A stretch of 64,000 nucleotides of DNA from Ustilago trichophora (taxonomy: Eukaryota; Basidiomycota; Ustilaginomycetes; Ustilaginales; Ustilaginaceae): NCBI GenBank assembly GCA_900323505.1, contig OOIN01000043.1, positions 62,001-126,000 on the forward strand. The letters run 5' to 3'. Position 1 is the first letter of the stretch, and each line of letters starts with the position of its first letter. Both the position numbers and the translations under genes were made by a program. This document shows positions 11,688 to 23,200 of this stretch, piece after piece. The notes under the pieces were generated by a model. The model was not told the DNA's origin. It did not search any database and saw only the letters and a list, made by a program, of their open reading frames with translations.

Positions 11688-14600
11688 ATTGAAGGTTATT
11701 ATAGAAGAGAAACTCCGCCCTTGGAAGCGATGCTTGACGACTTTGAGGATAAGCTTGACGGTAAGTCCCTTGTAAAGAAGCTTATCTGGCTCGGTATCGC
11801 CCTCGGAGTCACGAACAAGGAGGCTCTATTTATCCTTCTCCGACCGCTACCACGAGCAAACTTTTGTTCTGCCCCATCTGACAGGTCACAAGATTGAGAT
11901 ACCCGCACTCAGAAGCGCACCGCCACCTCGGCCACGGCGTTTCAGCCGAGCCCCAAGTCTCATCTAACCCCCAGAGCCCCCACTCACTTTTTCATCCATC
12001 CACGTTCACGCCAAGCCCAATTCCCACCCACTCATCTGCCCACCATTGCATTGTGTCTTGCAGCTACATCCGCCACATGAAGCTCAAGATTCACTATTGG
12101 CATTCGTCCCTTGCAGCGATAGGGTATACAAGCAGTTAACAATCTTGCGAGAGGTGGTTTTAGGACGGCTTGGCATTCCATTGGTGGGACGCTGACTGGG
12201 TTGTTCCTTGTTTAGGTGGTCGTGGCAACTGCCAAGACCTAACGTGTTGTGCTGTATGGTGTGATGGAGGTAGGCTTTGGTTCGTGAGAAATGACAAGAC
12301 GAGAGCACAGAACACGCAGGCTGGGCATGTGACAACAAGCGACCCTCGACTACCTTGACGCTGCCTTAGTTCACCGGGTTTGGACTAGACTTGCCTCACG
12401 GTAACAACATCACCTGCGAAGGACATCACCGGACTCGAGCTTTATTCCGGACAGGGTCGCCGAGACCAGATGTAAAGGGAATCTCGCATTGATCCCCACC
12501 AGCGGGTTGCGAAACTTCTTTTGCGCCTTTCGAGGCGATATGACGCTTGTCTAACTCGCCAGGTGTCTTCAATCGAGTGCGAAAGTGCACAGGATTACCA
12601 CAGTCGACAATGCGTACCTTCGGGTGGGAAAGCGAGCAGCTGCAGCATTGGACCAGCCGCTGCGAGTCGTGAGAACGTCTCCACGTCGACATCAGTGCTC
12701 AGCACTTTCTACCGGGCTGGGCCCTGGTGGGTTGTCTGAGAGAATATTGCGAGTTGCGCCCACCAATGGCTGAAATAGAGAGGCAATATTGGCAGAGGTG
12801 AACTGTACGCATAGTTGCTATTCTCGTATTGTGAGTAACGAGTCGGTCGGTGAAGTTCAAGGCGCTTCGATATCGTAAAACGCCGACATAGAGAGTACGA
12901 AACAACGCCCGAGCATCGACCTTCGAAGGCAAGGAAGTGAAATGCTATCCTCTCGATGAAGGTTTGCGAACGTAGTGTTCTTGGCTTTCTTCAAGGCTTG
13001 CCGCTGTAGCCCTCGACAGACGCTACGACATGCTTCGCACGGGGATTCGGAGGAAGAGCTCCGGTGAAATGATTTGAGCCCAGCAACTGTGTTCTCGAGA
13101 CGACCCTCGCGTTTCTTTGTAGCTGAAGCCACAGAGGTTGTCGCTTTCGTCGATTGTCAGGAACCATTCGAGGTTGTTATGCACCCCTGATACTCAAGAC
13201 GAGATCACTTGACTCTCCTCGTTACTGAATTCTTGGCAAAGTGCTGTCGACAAGGAGCTTGCTCGCCAAGGATAATCTAATTGCATGGTGTGCTCACCAC
13301 CCACCTCTTGGACAATCAACCTCCCACTCCGTTGCCAATCGGGCATTGTTTGTAGCATGCTGCTCCAACCCCCGCTAGTCAATTTTGTTCACACCTTTGT
13401 CGAAGCTTCGTTAGTTCAGAATGCTGTGTCATATCCTATGACGGCAAATATTAGGAACAATGTACGGTAGACTTTTTAGCCAGCTAAAGACACCACGGAT
13501 ATTTCGATGGTCGATCGATAGACCTCTGTCGTAAGTGAGCTCAAGGCTGCATGTATGATCCTGGCTGTAACGATCGTCGCTGATACTTCATGTGGCTCGG
13601 TGTTCCGTGATGCGGCCCGACTGAGAGGTACCTCTGACCAGGTTACATAGGTGGCTTTCTCTCAGCATTGCCACCCTGCCAAGTAACTCCTAAACTAGAC
13701 CCGACGCCGTGAGAACGGGGCCAAGCCATGACGCAGACCTCATTTTATAAAATTCTTCCTCCGCTTCTCGCATTTGGGACCGACAAGACCGAAAGAACAC
13801 CTCTTGTAGTACAAAGTGGGAGAGGCACGGATCTATATCGATGCATGCTGCAGACAAAGCCTTCTCCAACCGTGGCAACACCGGGATCCCTCCATCCTTA
13901 ATAGACATTGAGAGCCACCTTCAAGCAACAATAGTCTTCCACGATGCGAAGAGATTGACGTCGAACCAGGATGCAGCCGCCACGACCTAAAGACTAAGAG
14001 TCACCACTCAAAGGAACTGTATGGTGAGCTGCGATTTGCGGTTGCGTGCTGCAACAACGCAAGACGACAGTAAACAAAAAAATATCTGGTATGTTGCATC
14101 GTAAAGCACCTAACACTTTCGCGGAGAATGTCAGCTTTTCTTCCATCGGCACCGAACCGCGACTTTTGAAATTCGACCATGCAAATTTGTATTTTTGGTT
14201 TTCTAGACGCAAGGAGTATCCTTCCTGGGACTGTATTGATCCAGCAACCGCGGCTGCCATCAACCACCAAAAAATGCATGAATTGGACCGCTGGATGGTC
14301 TGGCTGGCTGGCTGCATGCCGGGAAGCACTTTTCCTTGGACTTTTCCACCACATTGCGCCCCGCCAGCGACGTTAGTGGTGAAACGCCTTTTTGTCTTTT
14401 TCCGCTGCACCTTCTGCCACTAGCTCGACCACCGCACCACATGCTCTTCTGGTTGAAACAGAGACGCAGACTAAAACAAAGCATCTCTCTGCGTGCATGG
14501 GAACATTGGAGCTGACTGGCCACCTGATCTGATCAGGCCATTTCTACGCTTCTCTGTTCATGTGCTGCTCGAGAGCTGTGCGCTGTGCGCTGTGCGGTGT

Positions 14601-15958
14601 CTTTGCAGAACTCCATCATCCGCCGCCGCATCAAAATTGCTGGTGTTGCAATTGTTCTGCATCCCAGCTTGGTCGTCAGTTGCATGGTTTTTGCTGCATC
14701 TTCTTGTGGCGCAGTTCAGGTGCAGAAGCGCTCTACTGTGCTCCCAACGGAGTCCGATCCGATTCAAGCGGTTAAGACACTCTCAGTATAGTCGAGAACA
14801 CCTCATTCGTGCTGTAATGAGTCTACTGTGCGGAAGCAATCATGCGAGTGGACAAGGCTGAAACGGCGCCCGTCTTGTCCACGCCCATGTTTATCCCCCG
14901 TCGGTCGTTCCGCCGCCCATCCCGTACAGGTTTCTCTGCAGTGTCTTGAAAGGAATTATCTTGGTAATCTTGTGGACATGGATCGATGTGCGTTAGGTGT
15001 TGCGTTGCCAAGGCTCCGATGGAACTCTTTCTGTTGAAAAAGCACAAACACAAAGTAGAAATAGGCAAGCGATGCTGATGAGTAATTGGCCGAGAAGGTT
15101 TGGTTCACACCAGCCAGCCAATGGAGAATCGTTTTGCTCCTCCAGCCCATCGCCGCTTGTCGAGCTGACAGGCAGACGGGTAGACAAACAACAACATTCG
15201 TCAGCCTCGCCAAAACCATAGCCGCACCTAGCGACCATGCCATGTAAGGACGATGTATGGACGGAAGACATCAAACAGAGAGCATCACAACGAGGCATAG
15301 CTTCAAGGGCGAATAGGAAGGTAGCGTGCACTATCTAGGCGAGCATGAGATCAGAGCCATCGATCTGGGACTCTGGGGCTCGCCTGGTTGCCACGACAGC
15401 TCACAACAACATCGCTAGCCAGGCGAATGACTCTTTTTGTTGTTGTTGGTGGTGCCGCCCCTCTGGTCACTGTCAAATTGGCACGGATATACACTATGCC
15501 GTTGTAGGCGAGGAGTTGGCTCCACAACGGCAGTACACGTCCGTCTGTTTTCTTCCTCTTTTTTCACATCGTTTCTCGCTTGCTGGTACCGCACTGCTGG
15601 CTCCCAAGTCACCACCGAGACAGAAAGCCACGCAGTTCACCTCGCTTGCCTCTCTTAGCCTCCCCCACTTTCCTGTCGGCCCGTACTAGCGTCAAATTTG
15701 GATCTCGCCTATGCACCAATCCGTTCCGGAGAACCATCCCACGCACCTTCCCCAGCAGCAGCATGAAAAAAAGAGAAGGGCAAGGTGCGAGAGGCAGAGA
15801 AAGGGAGGGGAAGAATCAAATTGCCGAACCTCGCGGTGAGGACGTGCGAGCGACGACGTGGTTCGGCAATCAAGACCAAACATTCGCTCGTTTTTTGCGG
15901 ATCTCTGATTGCAGCCTCACCGGTCATTGGTTGATCTGTGCTGCACCTGTACTGTAAT

Positions 15959-15972
15959 GTACAGTACTGTAC
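15959..15972. repeat. 14-bp perfect palindrome GTACAGTACTGTAC
   Basis: Perfect dyad in intergenic DNA built from TACAGTA and TACTGTA, a 7-mer that recurs in several other intergenic spots of the window. It could be a dimeric protein-binding site; no function is known to me. Confidence 0.5.
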
Positions 15973-17463
15973 GACGATGACCAACGGGCTTCAATTCTAC
16001 TCGCCGCACCGCTCTGACTCCTTTGCTAAATTGCAACGAGGATAGATTGTCCTCCATTTTGGACACCGTTTCTTTCGCCGTTTGAAAACACGGCTTGCTA
16101 CTGTTCGAGGTCTCTCATCCAAGTTCGGACTTGTCCGTTTCCCTGCACTCAAACGACGAAAAAATGACCCGTAAAAGGTGAGCGATATCGAGCAGGGAGT
16201 GGAAAGGAGGGATGCGAGCGTTGCGAATCTGCTGGAGGTCCTATGCAATTACGTCATGACACAAATTTGCCGCAATTTTCTTCCTCACTCTTTTCGCTCC
16301 AGCTAAGCAGAACTACCACAGTAGGGTTACAGTCTCCTTCGCCATTCGGACGAACCCATTCCGACCAAGTCACCTTTGACAAAACGGCGTTTTCGCCTCT
16401 GCCGGCCATGCCGAAGCTTTCAGAAAGCGGCAAAGCCGAAAATGTGAGATCGAGATTCCCGGTATCAAAATTGAAAGAGGAGAGACATCCGCTGTGGCCC
16501 TGATCCTCGCTTCATTGTGGTAGTCTCGCCAGTGCGGCTACGATCAATTTCGACTGCTCTGTACGATTTGACCTGTCCTTTCCTCCCTTCGCAATGGGAA
16601 GTGAGGCGGCGCAGGGTTTCTTTGTGTTCTCTCGGATGGGGTGCCGAACTCTCGAGGTCTCTACTTAGGTCCACTGCCTCGCCTGCCTCTAGGCCGCAGC
16701 GGATGATCCATACGTGGAACCATGTAGCTACTGTAACGGTTTTTGCGATAACAGTGTGTGTCTCGAGAGCGATGGCACACCAACAAGACTGAGCTGAATT
16801 GGTCTCTTCACCTCGGTGATGCCAGAAAGTGCATCGTGTACTGTAGGCGCACACGTCTCTGGATAGAAAGTGGCGCAGGCCGTGACACGATCTGAGTTGG
16901 CAGTGACATGTTGGAGGCAGGGAGAGGAATCCAACGGGGCGCATTGCTTCGACGAAACTTGAAGTTCATGCGCCGAGGTCATTGCACCTCTTCGCGCTCC
17001 CAATTTTGCGCTTTTGAATCCAATCAATCCATGCGTCCATCCTGCCAACCAGTCCTGCTACCGCTTCTGGTGGCGAGCATCAAAGCTGACTTGCGCTTTC
17101 ATCTGCCAATGCGTGCAGTCATTGTTTGTTCCATCGCCAACATCGAACCTCGGAGTCCTCGTTGCGATTACGCCCGATCACGGCGCGGCTTGCTGGCCTC
17201 CAGCGAGCCAAAGGACGAACCCGGAAAGGGTTTGTCGCTGCAAGATCGGACGGACGCTGATTATGGACCCCTGATGCCAAGCACCAGCACAGCCCTGTGC
17301 CCCGAGCTGACCTCAAGGTCCTACCGCCGCCCAAGTGAGCGGCCAGTGGCAGCGATAACAGGCGACCAGTAGCCAAGTTGGAGCTGAATGTGATGTGATG
17401 TGTGTGCGTGCACCAACAAGCTTTGCACGATTCAACTCCGACCAATTGACGTCCAAAACACAG

Positions 17464-17469
17464 AAGGAG
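17464..17469 (+). repeat. Left flanking 6-mer AAGGAG of the YR retrotransposon
   Basis: The same six bases follow the right end at 23964-23969. They may be a target duplication or chance in purine-rich DNA. Confidence 0.45.
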
Positions 17470-17639
17470 TGTAGAGCGTATGTGAAACAGACGCTAGCTT
17501 CACTCGGCCGAGAGCACGGGATCGGTGTACACGTGTGTCCTTTGTCTTTTCAGAGTTGTCGCACTCGACACTCTTCCTTCTCTCACCGTCATCACTCATT
17601 CGCTGCTCAACGTCGTCGACAGCTCTTTTTTCGTCTCAC
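17470..17639 (+). repeat. Repeat A1 (5' end of YR retrotransposon)
   Basis: 170 bp starting TGTAGAGCGTATG and ending CGTCTCAC. It matches A2 at 23566-23735 with two substitutions. The left boundary is sharp: upstream sequence does not match that of A2. Confidence 0.95.
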
Positions 17640-18993
17640 TTCGACACCTCTGGTCGTGACAAGCCACGCCGCAGCCCATCCAACAAGCAGTTGCACGCCG
17701 CTGCTCGACACTTCGCCTGGTCCGTTGCGGACCAACCCTCGTCCTCGCCGGCCTCTGCGACTCAGCCACACTCCACGCTGTTGTTGTACGCCTCTGCACA
17801 CTCCTCCCCCCTCCTCAAGACTCGAGACAGCCTCTGCGACTTGCTCCAGCCGTCGTACGCGCCCTTTCGTTCCTCAAGACCTACCTCGTGGCCGCAGCCA
17901 CTCGACACTCTCTTTGGGCGGCCTCAAGATCCTCCCTTCCTTTCCCGTGGCTTCCTGCCACTTCCCCAAGCGGTTCCGGCCCGTTGTCCCGTCGTGGCTG
18001 TCTCCCTTCCCCACCACGACAAGCTTCCCCTCCCCCGTCTTCGCTCCACGAGCGTCGTACGACTCCTTGGTGACTAGGCGTCTGCCCCCTGGCCTTCGTC
18101 GCCTCACTCTTCGCTCTCCTCGTCGTCCGTGAGTCTACCCACACCACGACTCGCCTTGGCCCGTCTTCGCGCTCTCTGCGTCGTACGACCCCCTCTCCTT
18201 TCCTCCTTTCCCCCTTCCCCTTCCTTTCTGCGACCGCTGCCCACATCCCCCTTTAGTCCAGGGGATTCCAACAGGCTCTCTTCGACACTAAGAGAGTATC
18301 GCAGTCTAGTGGCCTAGCGAGCTGCTTGAAATACTGCCGACACGCGACCCTGGGAGTAGTGCCCCAGTCAATCATAGCTGCGCTGAGTGGGTTGACCGCC
18401 CTCAGCTGTGTTGATCTCCTGCAGCTCACCACGGTTGACACGATCGGTGTCCAGCAGGCTCTGGTCACCCAGAGTATCGCCCCCCCCCCCCCCAGCTCGT
18501 CGACTGGAGGAACACCCTCGTGTGGTGGTTCGCTGTCGGCGCACAGTGTTCTCGCGGGTTCTGTCGTGAGGTCAGCCCTCACATTCGACCAGTGTGGCGC
18601 CTCGCGAGGGAGGTATCCCACATCGACAAGCACCACTGACGACGGTGGTGAACATCTCTCGCTGGGCCCGAAGCGATTCAAGAGATAACCTTAAGGGGGC
18701 TCGACGTGCTCAAACACGTTCGATTCATCTATCAACAGGACGACGTTGATAGCGACAGGCACCGTCAACTGCATACGGTGTAACGCCATCTCCACGTAGC
18801 TCAGTGGAGGCAAGCATTGGCTCGACGAGCGGGCTTTGTTCAACGTCATTGCCGACGGGCTGTGCATCTCTCGTAGTGGCCTGGCAAGCCCTCTTGAGCT
18901 CTCCACAGTCCTTATACCTTTCCCACTCTGCGACCCTGTGTTGATAGGTCTGGCACACCGTCACACACGCTCTCCAGAGTCTCTTCTTTCTCC
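17640..18993 (+). other. Leader of the YR retrotransposon, highly structured in its second half
   Basis: 1354 bp between A1 and the gag-like ATG. The first 600 bp are pyrimidine-rich and open in one frame (to 18132), with low-complexity translation that I regard as non-coding. From about 18247 to 18830 there is a series of short perfect inverted repeats, described separately. A C14 run lies at 18480-18493. Confidence 0.7.
18247..18830 (+). ncRNA. Candidate structured RNA: string of stem-loops in the retrotransposon leader
   Basis: Perfect stems read directly: 18276-18282/18290-18296 (7 bp), 18350-18354/18363-18367 (5), 18382-18387/18401-18406 (6), 18437-18441/18447-18451 (5), 18459-18464/18469-18474 (6), 18566-18571/18577-18582 (6), palindrome 18600-18609, 18631-18636/18645-18650 (6), 18704-18708/18715-18719 (5), 18729-18736/18745-18752 (8), 18760-18765/18775-18780 (6), 18790-18795/18804-18809 (6). 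Most loops are 4-9 nt and spacers are often 7-15 nt. This is far denser than chance. Possible roles (inference): genome packaging, internal ribosome entry, or priming of reverse transcription. Confidence 0.55.
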
Positions 18994-20259
18994 ATGACGA
19001 GGTTACTGCCTTGCCCTCGCTGCAAGCACAGTTACCCGCCCTCCGCCTTTGTCGGTGCTTGTGGCAGACCTGTCAAGCGCTGCTCTACCTGTCGCAGCGC
19101 ACATAAGACGGCTGCTCGAGCGACTCAAACGCCAGTAGGCACACCGAGCGTCCGATCTCTCTCGCGTCGACGCTCGAGTTCTCCCCCTTCCGCTAGCGCC
19201 TCCCCCCTCTCCACCCGTGCAAACCGCGATCCTGGTGGTTACGCCTCTGCATCGTCGGTTGCAGCACTTGAGGAGCGTTTTGGCCGTCTGGAACAACGGC
19301 TGGACTCTCAACTCGGCGAGCTCCTCCACACCATACGAGCTTCGCAGCAGGCTGCCTCTCCAGCCTCGCCGCCCCCAACCCCCTCGCCAGTCCCGCCTTC
19401 CTCTGTGCAGACTCTGCCACCACCCCCTCCTCGACCTCAAGCACCACCAGCAGTTGCGTTGGCACTCCCCTCTGCTAGTCAACCTTCTGGTACCACAGGT
19501 GAGTTGCCTCCGCTCTCCCTCTCTCGCTGCTTCGCCTGGGTCCCACAAGAGGTCGTCGCCCTCGTCGAACGAGACCAGCTCAAACCAGAGCAGCTGGTCA
19601 AGCTTCGCAACCCGGAGTCTCGAGTCTCTAAGGAGCCTCCTCAGGCAACACCGGTCACAATCGGTGACGGTGGCGCCCTTACCTACACCCAGGAATCCGC
19701 CGAGACACGTGTCTCCACGTTCGTCAAGGCCATCCCCAACATTGCCGCGCTGGCTCATATCTGGTCGGTATACATTGCCATCAGAGTCCGCCACACTGGT
19801 TCCCTCGCGCTCAACGAGGCCTTACTCGCTTATCTCGAGCACCTCCTTGAGTGCGACCACCTCTACCAGTGGCAAGCCGTTGCCGACTATCATTTGGCAG
19901 TCTGTCGACGACGGTTTGGCACTGGCGCTGTTCACGAGTGGTCTTCCTACGACCAAGAACTCAGCAGCCAGATCTTGTACCCTCGGATCAAGACTGGCAA
20001 CTTCACCAACCGCGGCGAGACAAGCTCTAGCTCTCGTCAGCCAACCTCCTCGTCATCGCGACCTCAGAATCGCGTGACTCGCGCCATCGCTGCCGCAGGC
20101 TCTTTCGACCCCTGCCGCCGTTACAACGCCGGCCAACCCTGCCCTGGCTGCAGCCGCCACCACGCGTGCTTGCACTGCCAGCACAAGCATCCGTTGACAC
20201 AATGTCCGATGCTTGCCAGCAAGTCGGCCACCAACCCTCCCCTCAAGAAGGCGACCTAA
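18994..20259 (+). CDS. Gag-like protein of the YR retrotransposon
   Basis: 421 residues from the ATG at 18994. The N-terminus has a zinc-binding pattern, CPRCKHSYPPSAF followed by CSTCRSAHKT (C-x2-C near residues 7-10, second pair near 31-34). A Ser/Pro-rich linker and a predicted helical segment EERFGRLEQRLDSQLGELLHT follow, then a helical middle domain. The C-terminus has a cysteine/histidine cluster (PCPGCSRHHACLHCQHKHPLTQC) resembling a zinc knuckle. Such proteins coat the RNA genome in virus-like particles. Its stop TAA (20257-20259) overlaps the next ATG as TAATG, suggesting coupled translation. Assignment as gag rests on position, size and zinc motifs; I cannot match it to a named family. 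Confidence 0.8.
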   Translation: MTRLLPCPRCKHSYPPSAFVGACGRPVKRCSTCRSAHKTAARATQTPVGTPSVRSLSRRRSSSPPSASASPLSTRANRDPGGYASASSVAALEERFGRLEQRLDSQLGELLHTIRASQQAASPASPPPTPSPVPPSSVQTLPPPPPRPQAPPAVALALPSASQPSGTTGELPPLSLSRCFAWVPQEVVALVERDQLKPEQLVKLRNPESRVSKEPPQATPVTIGDGGALTYTQESAETRVSTFVKAIPNIAALAHIWSVYIAIRVRHTGSLALNEALLAYLEHLLECDHLYQWQAVADYHLAVCRRRFGTGAVHEWSSYDQELSSQILYPRIKTGNFTNRGETSSSSRQPTSSSSRPQNRVTRAIAAAGSFDPCRRYNAGQPCPGCSRHHACLHCQHKHPLTQCPMLASKSATNPPLKKAT

Positions 20260-23200
20260 TGGTGAGTACGCCTTCTCACTCAGGCGGCTTGCTCTACGCA
20301 GCGCCTCACAGGTCAGAGACTCTCTCTGCACCTTCGTTCCTGCCTGGTCGGCCTCATAATGCACCACACAGGTCTGAGCTCCTCTCAGCACCTCGTCCTC
20401 TGCCTGGTCAGCACTCAACCGAACCAACTTGGTCTGTGGCGCCACAACCCACACTTCACAGGTCGGAGATACTCTTCGAACCTTCAACACTGCCTGGTCA
20501 GCGTACAACAGCACCACCTTCGCCTGGTCAGCGTACAATCGTACCTTATAGGTCTGCTCACAATGCAGCACCTTCGCCTCGTCCAACCTTGGACTCCCTC
20601 TCTTCTGGCATCGTCGACATGTCGCCTGACCTCGCCTCGCCAATACTCCTTTCCCTGATTGCAGGTCAATCCCCCCCGCCGCCAAGGCCCAATACCTTGT
20701 GCGAGCAACCAATCTTCGAGGCTGCCGACGTCCCAGCGACGATTGGTACGCTCCAACTTAGCCACTGGTCTAACTTCCTAGACCTTTACCCCGACCAAGC
20801 CTTCGCCTCTCAACTGCGAGGTGCTTTGCAACATGGCGTCAAGCTTGGATACGACGGTCCTCTACGCCATAATGCGCGTCTAGACGTCACCAACTTACCC
20901 ATGGACTCCGACGATGTACACCATCTTCGTCGAGAGATTGAGGCTCGCCTGGCAGAAGGCCGCCTCCGCCACGTCACCGACCCTGCCAGCATCCAGTTAG
21001 TCTGCTCGCCGGTCGGTGTCGTCCCCAAGCCCCATAGCGACAAGAGGAGGACCATTTACCACCTCTCTCATCCTCGCAAGCCGGGTCCCCGCCTACCGTC
21101 GATCAACGACGGTATCAACACTTCCTTTGTCACCATCCACTACGAGAGTTTGGACGCGATCATGGACTTCATCCGGGAACATCCCAGCGCCTCTCTGTGG
21201 AAAGCAGACTTGGAAGATGCTTTCCGACACGTCATCGTGGCCGAGTCTGATGCAAGACTCATGGGCATCCACTTTGACAGTCAGTATTTCCAGGAATGCG
21301 CACTTGCGTTTGGAGGACGCTCGTCGCCATTCCTTTTCAACCTATTTGCCGAGTTCCTGCATTGGCTAGCTTCCTTTGCCTTGCAGGCTGTGTCACCGTC
21401 GTCGACGTCACATTCCGACGTGTCGCACTATCTCGACGACTTCTTTGGTGCTTCCGACACCACCGCCGCCGCCGCCACGCCGATCCAAGTGCTTAGCCTC
21501 TCTGCTGCTGCGCTTGGTTTCAAGCTCAGCCACAAGAAGACGGTCTGGGACACCACCAAGCTTGAGATACTTGGAATTGAACTCGATTCGGTGGCCCAGA
21601 CTGCTTCTATCACTCAGCAACGCCGCCAGCGCATCTTACAGCTGTGCTCACGTATTGTCAAACGCGGTCGAGCCTCCCTGCTTGAACTTCAACAGGTAGC
21701 CGGTCACTTACAGTTTGTCACACGAGTGGCCCCACATGGTCGAGCTTTCCTCCGTCGTCTCTACGACGCAATACGCTCACACTACAAGGCTCCCTTTGGC
21801 AGGCGGATCAGCAAAGCAACCCGTGCCGAACTGCTGTGGTGGATCGACACACTGCAGGCCTGGGACGGCATGTCCCTTCTTCAGCCATCGCCGCTCATCA
21901 TCGAGCATGTCTGGACCGATGCCTCCAAACGCAGCATCGGAGGACACTTAGGCAGCATGGCCTCTCCATCTGCCGCCTTCTCTAAGGAGCTCTCCCGTCG
22001 CCACCGACAGAAAGACATCCGCTTTCTGGAAGCCCTCGCCGTCCTCGAGGCTCTTCGCATCTTTGCCCCCCTCTGGTCTGGCCCTCGGCGGGTGGTCATA
22101 CACGTTGACAACGAGAATGTCGAGTATGGCCTTCGCAAAGGCTCCATACGCGACCCTCAGACCCAGGCACTCTTTCGAGAGATCTTCGCCCTTTGCCTGC
22201 GGCAGCATATCGACCTGGTTCCGATTAGAGTTAGCTCCGAAGCTAACATTCTTGCTGACGCTCTCTCTCGCCGCCGTTTTGCCTTCGTCCAGCAACACTA
22301 TCCTCGAGCGTACGCTCTCCTTCGGTTCAACGCGTCCAATACGGCTCCCAGCCCCCCGCCCCCTTTGTCTCGGCCTCAGGCCTCTCGTCGCCAGCAGCCT
22401 TCCTCCTCTGGAACGGACTCGCCTCCAGCACACGCGCACGTTCCACAACGGTGTGCTTCGACTTCGCCTCCTTCGCCGCTTCACGACGTTGCCACCCCTT
22501 CCCGTCCTCAGAGACACTCCTCATCGAATGGGTGGCCGCCCAACACCTGGCCAACAAGACTTACGGCACAGTCAAGCGTGACCTCGCCATCATCAAGTCT
22601 TGGCACATCGACCTTGGCCTCTCCACAGTTGTTTTCGACTCCGAACGCCTGGCCAGAGTCGTTCGAGGCCTCAAGCGAGTCGTTGGTGCTCCGCTCCCTG
22701 TCGCCAAGCTCGCCATCACCCTTCCCCTTCTGCGCCAACTCCTCCGTGCCCTGCCGACAGTCTGCCCCTCACCACACAACCGTCGGATGTTCCGTGCCGC
22801 CTTTTGCCTCGCCTTTGCTTGCTTCCTCCGCTCAGGAGAGCTCACTTGGGAAGCGCAAAACACCGACAATATGCTCACAGTCGGTTCGGTCTGCTTTGCC
22901 AGCGACAGGTCCTTCGCGACCATCACCATCCCGGCCAGCAAGACGGATCCCTTCCGGCAGGGGGCCACGCTCACGGCACCAGCCGTCCTGCTCAGCACTT
23001 GCGCCGTCACTGCTCTCGATGTGGTGTGCCGGTCACGCCCGTCTTCAGCACCCCTCTTCATCCTCGAGGACAGCAAGCCCTTCGACAGGTCTTGTTTCGT
23101 TGACACCTTGCGCAGGTGCCTCGCGGCCTCTGGAATCGACCCCTTGGCCTACTCGGGCCACTCCTTCCGCCGAGGGGCCGCGACGTGGGCTGCCTCCAAC

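Larger units (their letters stand above)
11688..17469. other. Gene-poor region, no supported gene
   Basis: About 5.8 kb without a recognisable coding gene. Short open frames exist on both strands (for example 12857-13132 and 13690-13908, both -), but none has a domain, signal peptide, or an upstream frame that extends it. A 14-bp palindrome GTACAGTACTGTAC lies at 15959-15972. Decayed genes cannot be excluded without database comparison. Confidence 0.55.

Noticed and set aside
12857..13908. Minus-strand ORFs of 72-91 codons that look mildly protein-like
   Set aside because: No recognised motif, and the one at 13690-13908 has an in-frame stop just upstream. Considered as possible relics of secreted-protein genes but the evidence is too thin.
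17395..18132. 245-codon frame starting in the A1 region
   Set aside because: Pro/Ser/Arg-rich translation of pyrimidine-rich DNA, no ATG at the element end, no domain. Treated as leader.
18253..18688. Overlapping open frames on both strands in the hairpin region
   Set aside because: Start codons are not ATG (TTG at 18326) and inverted repeats make both strands look alike. No protein features.
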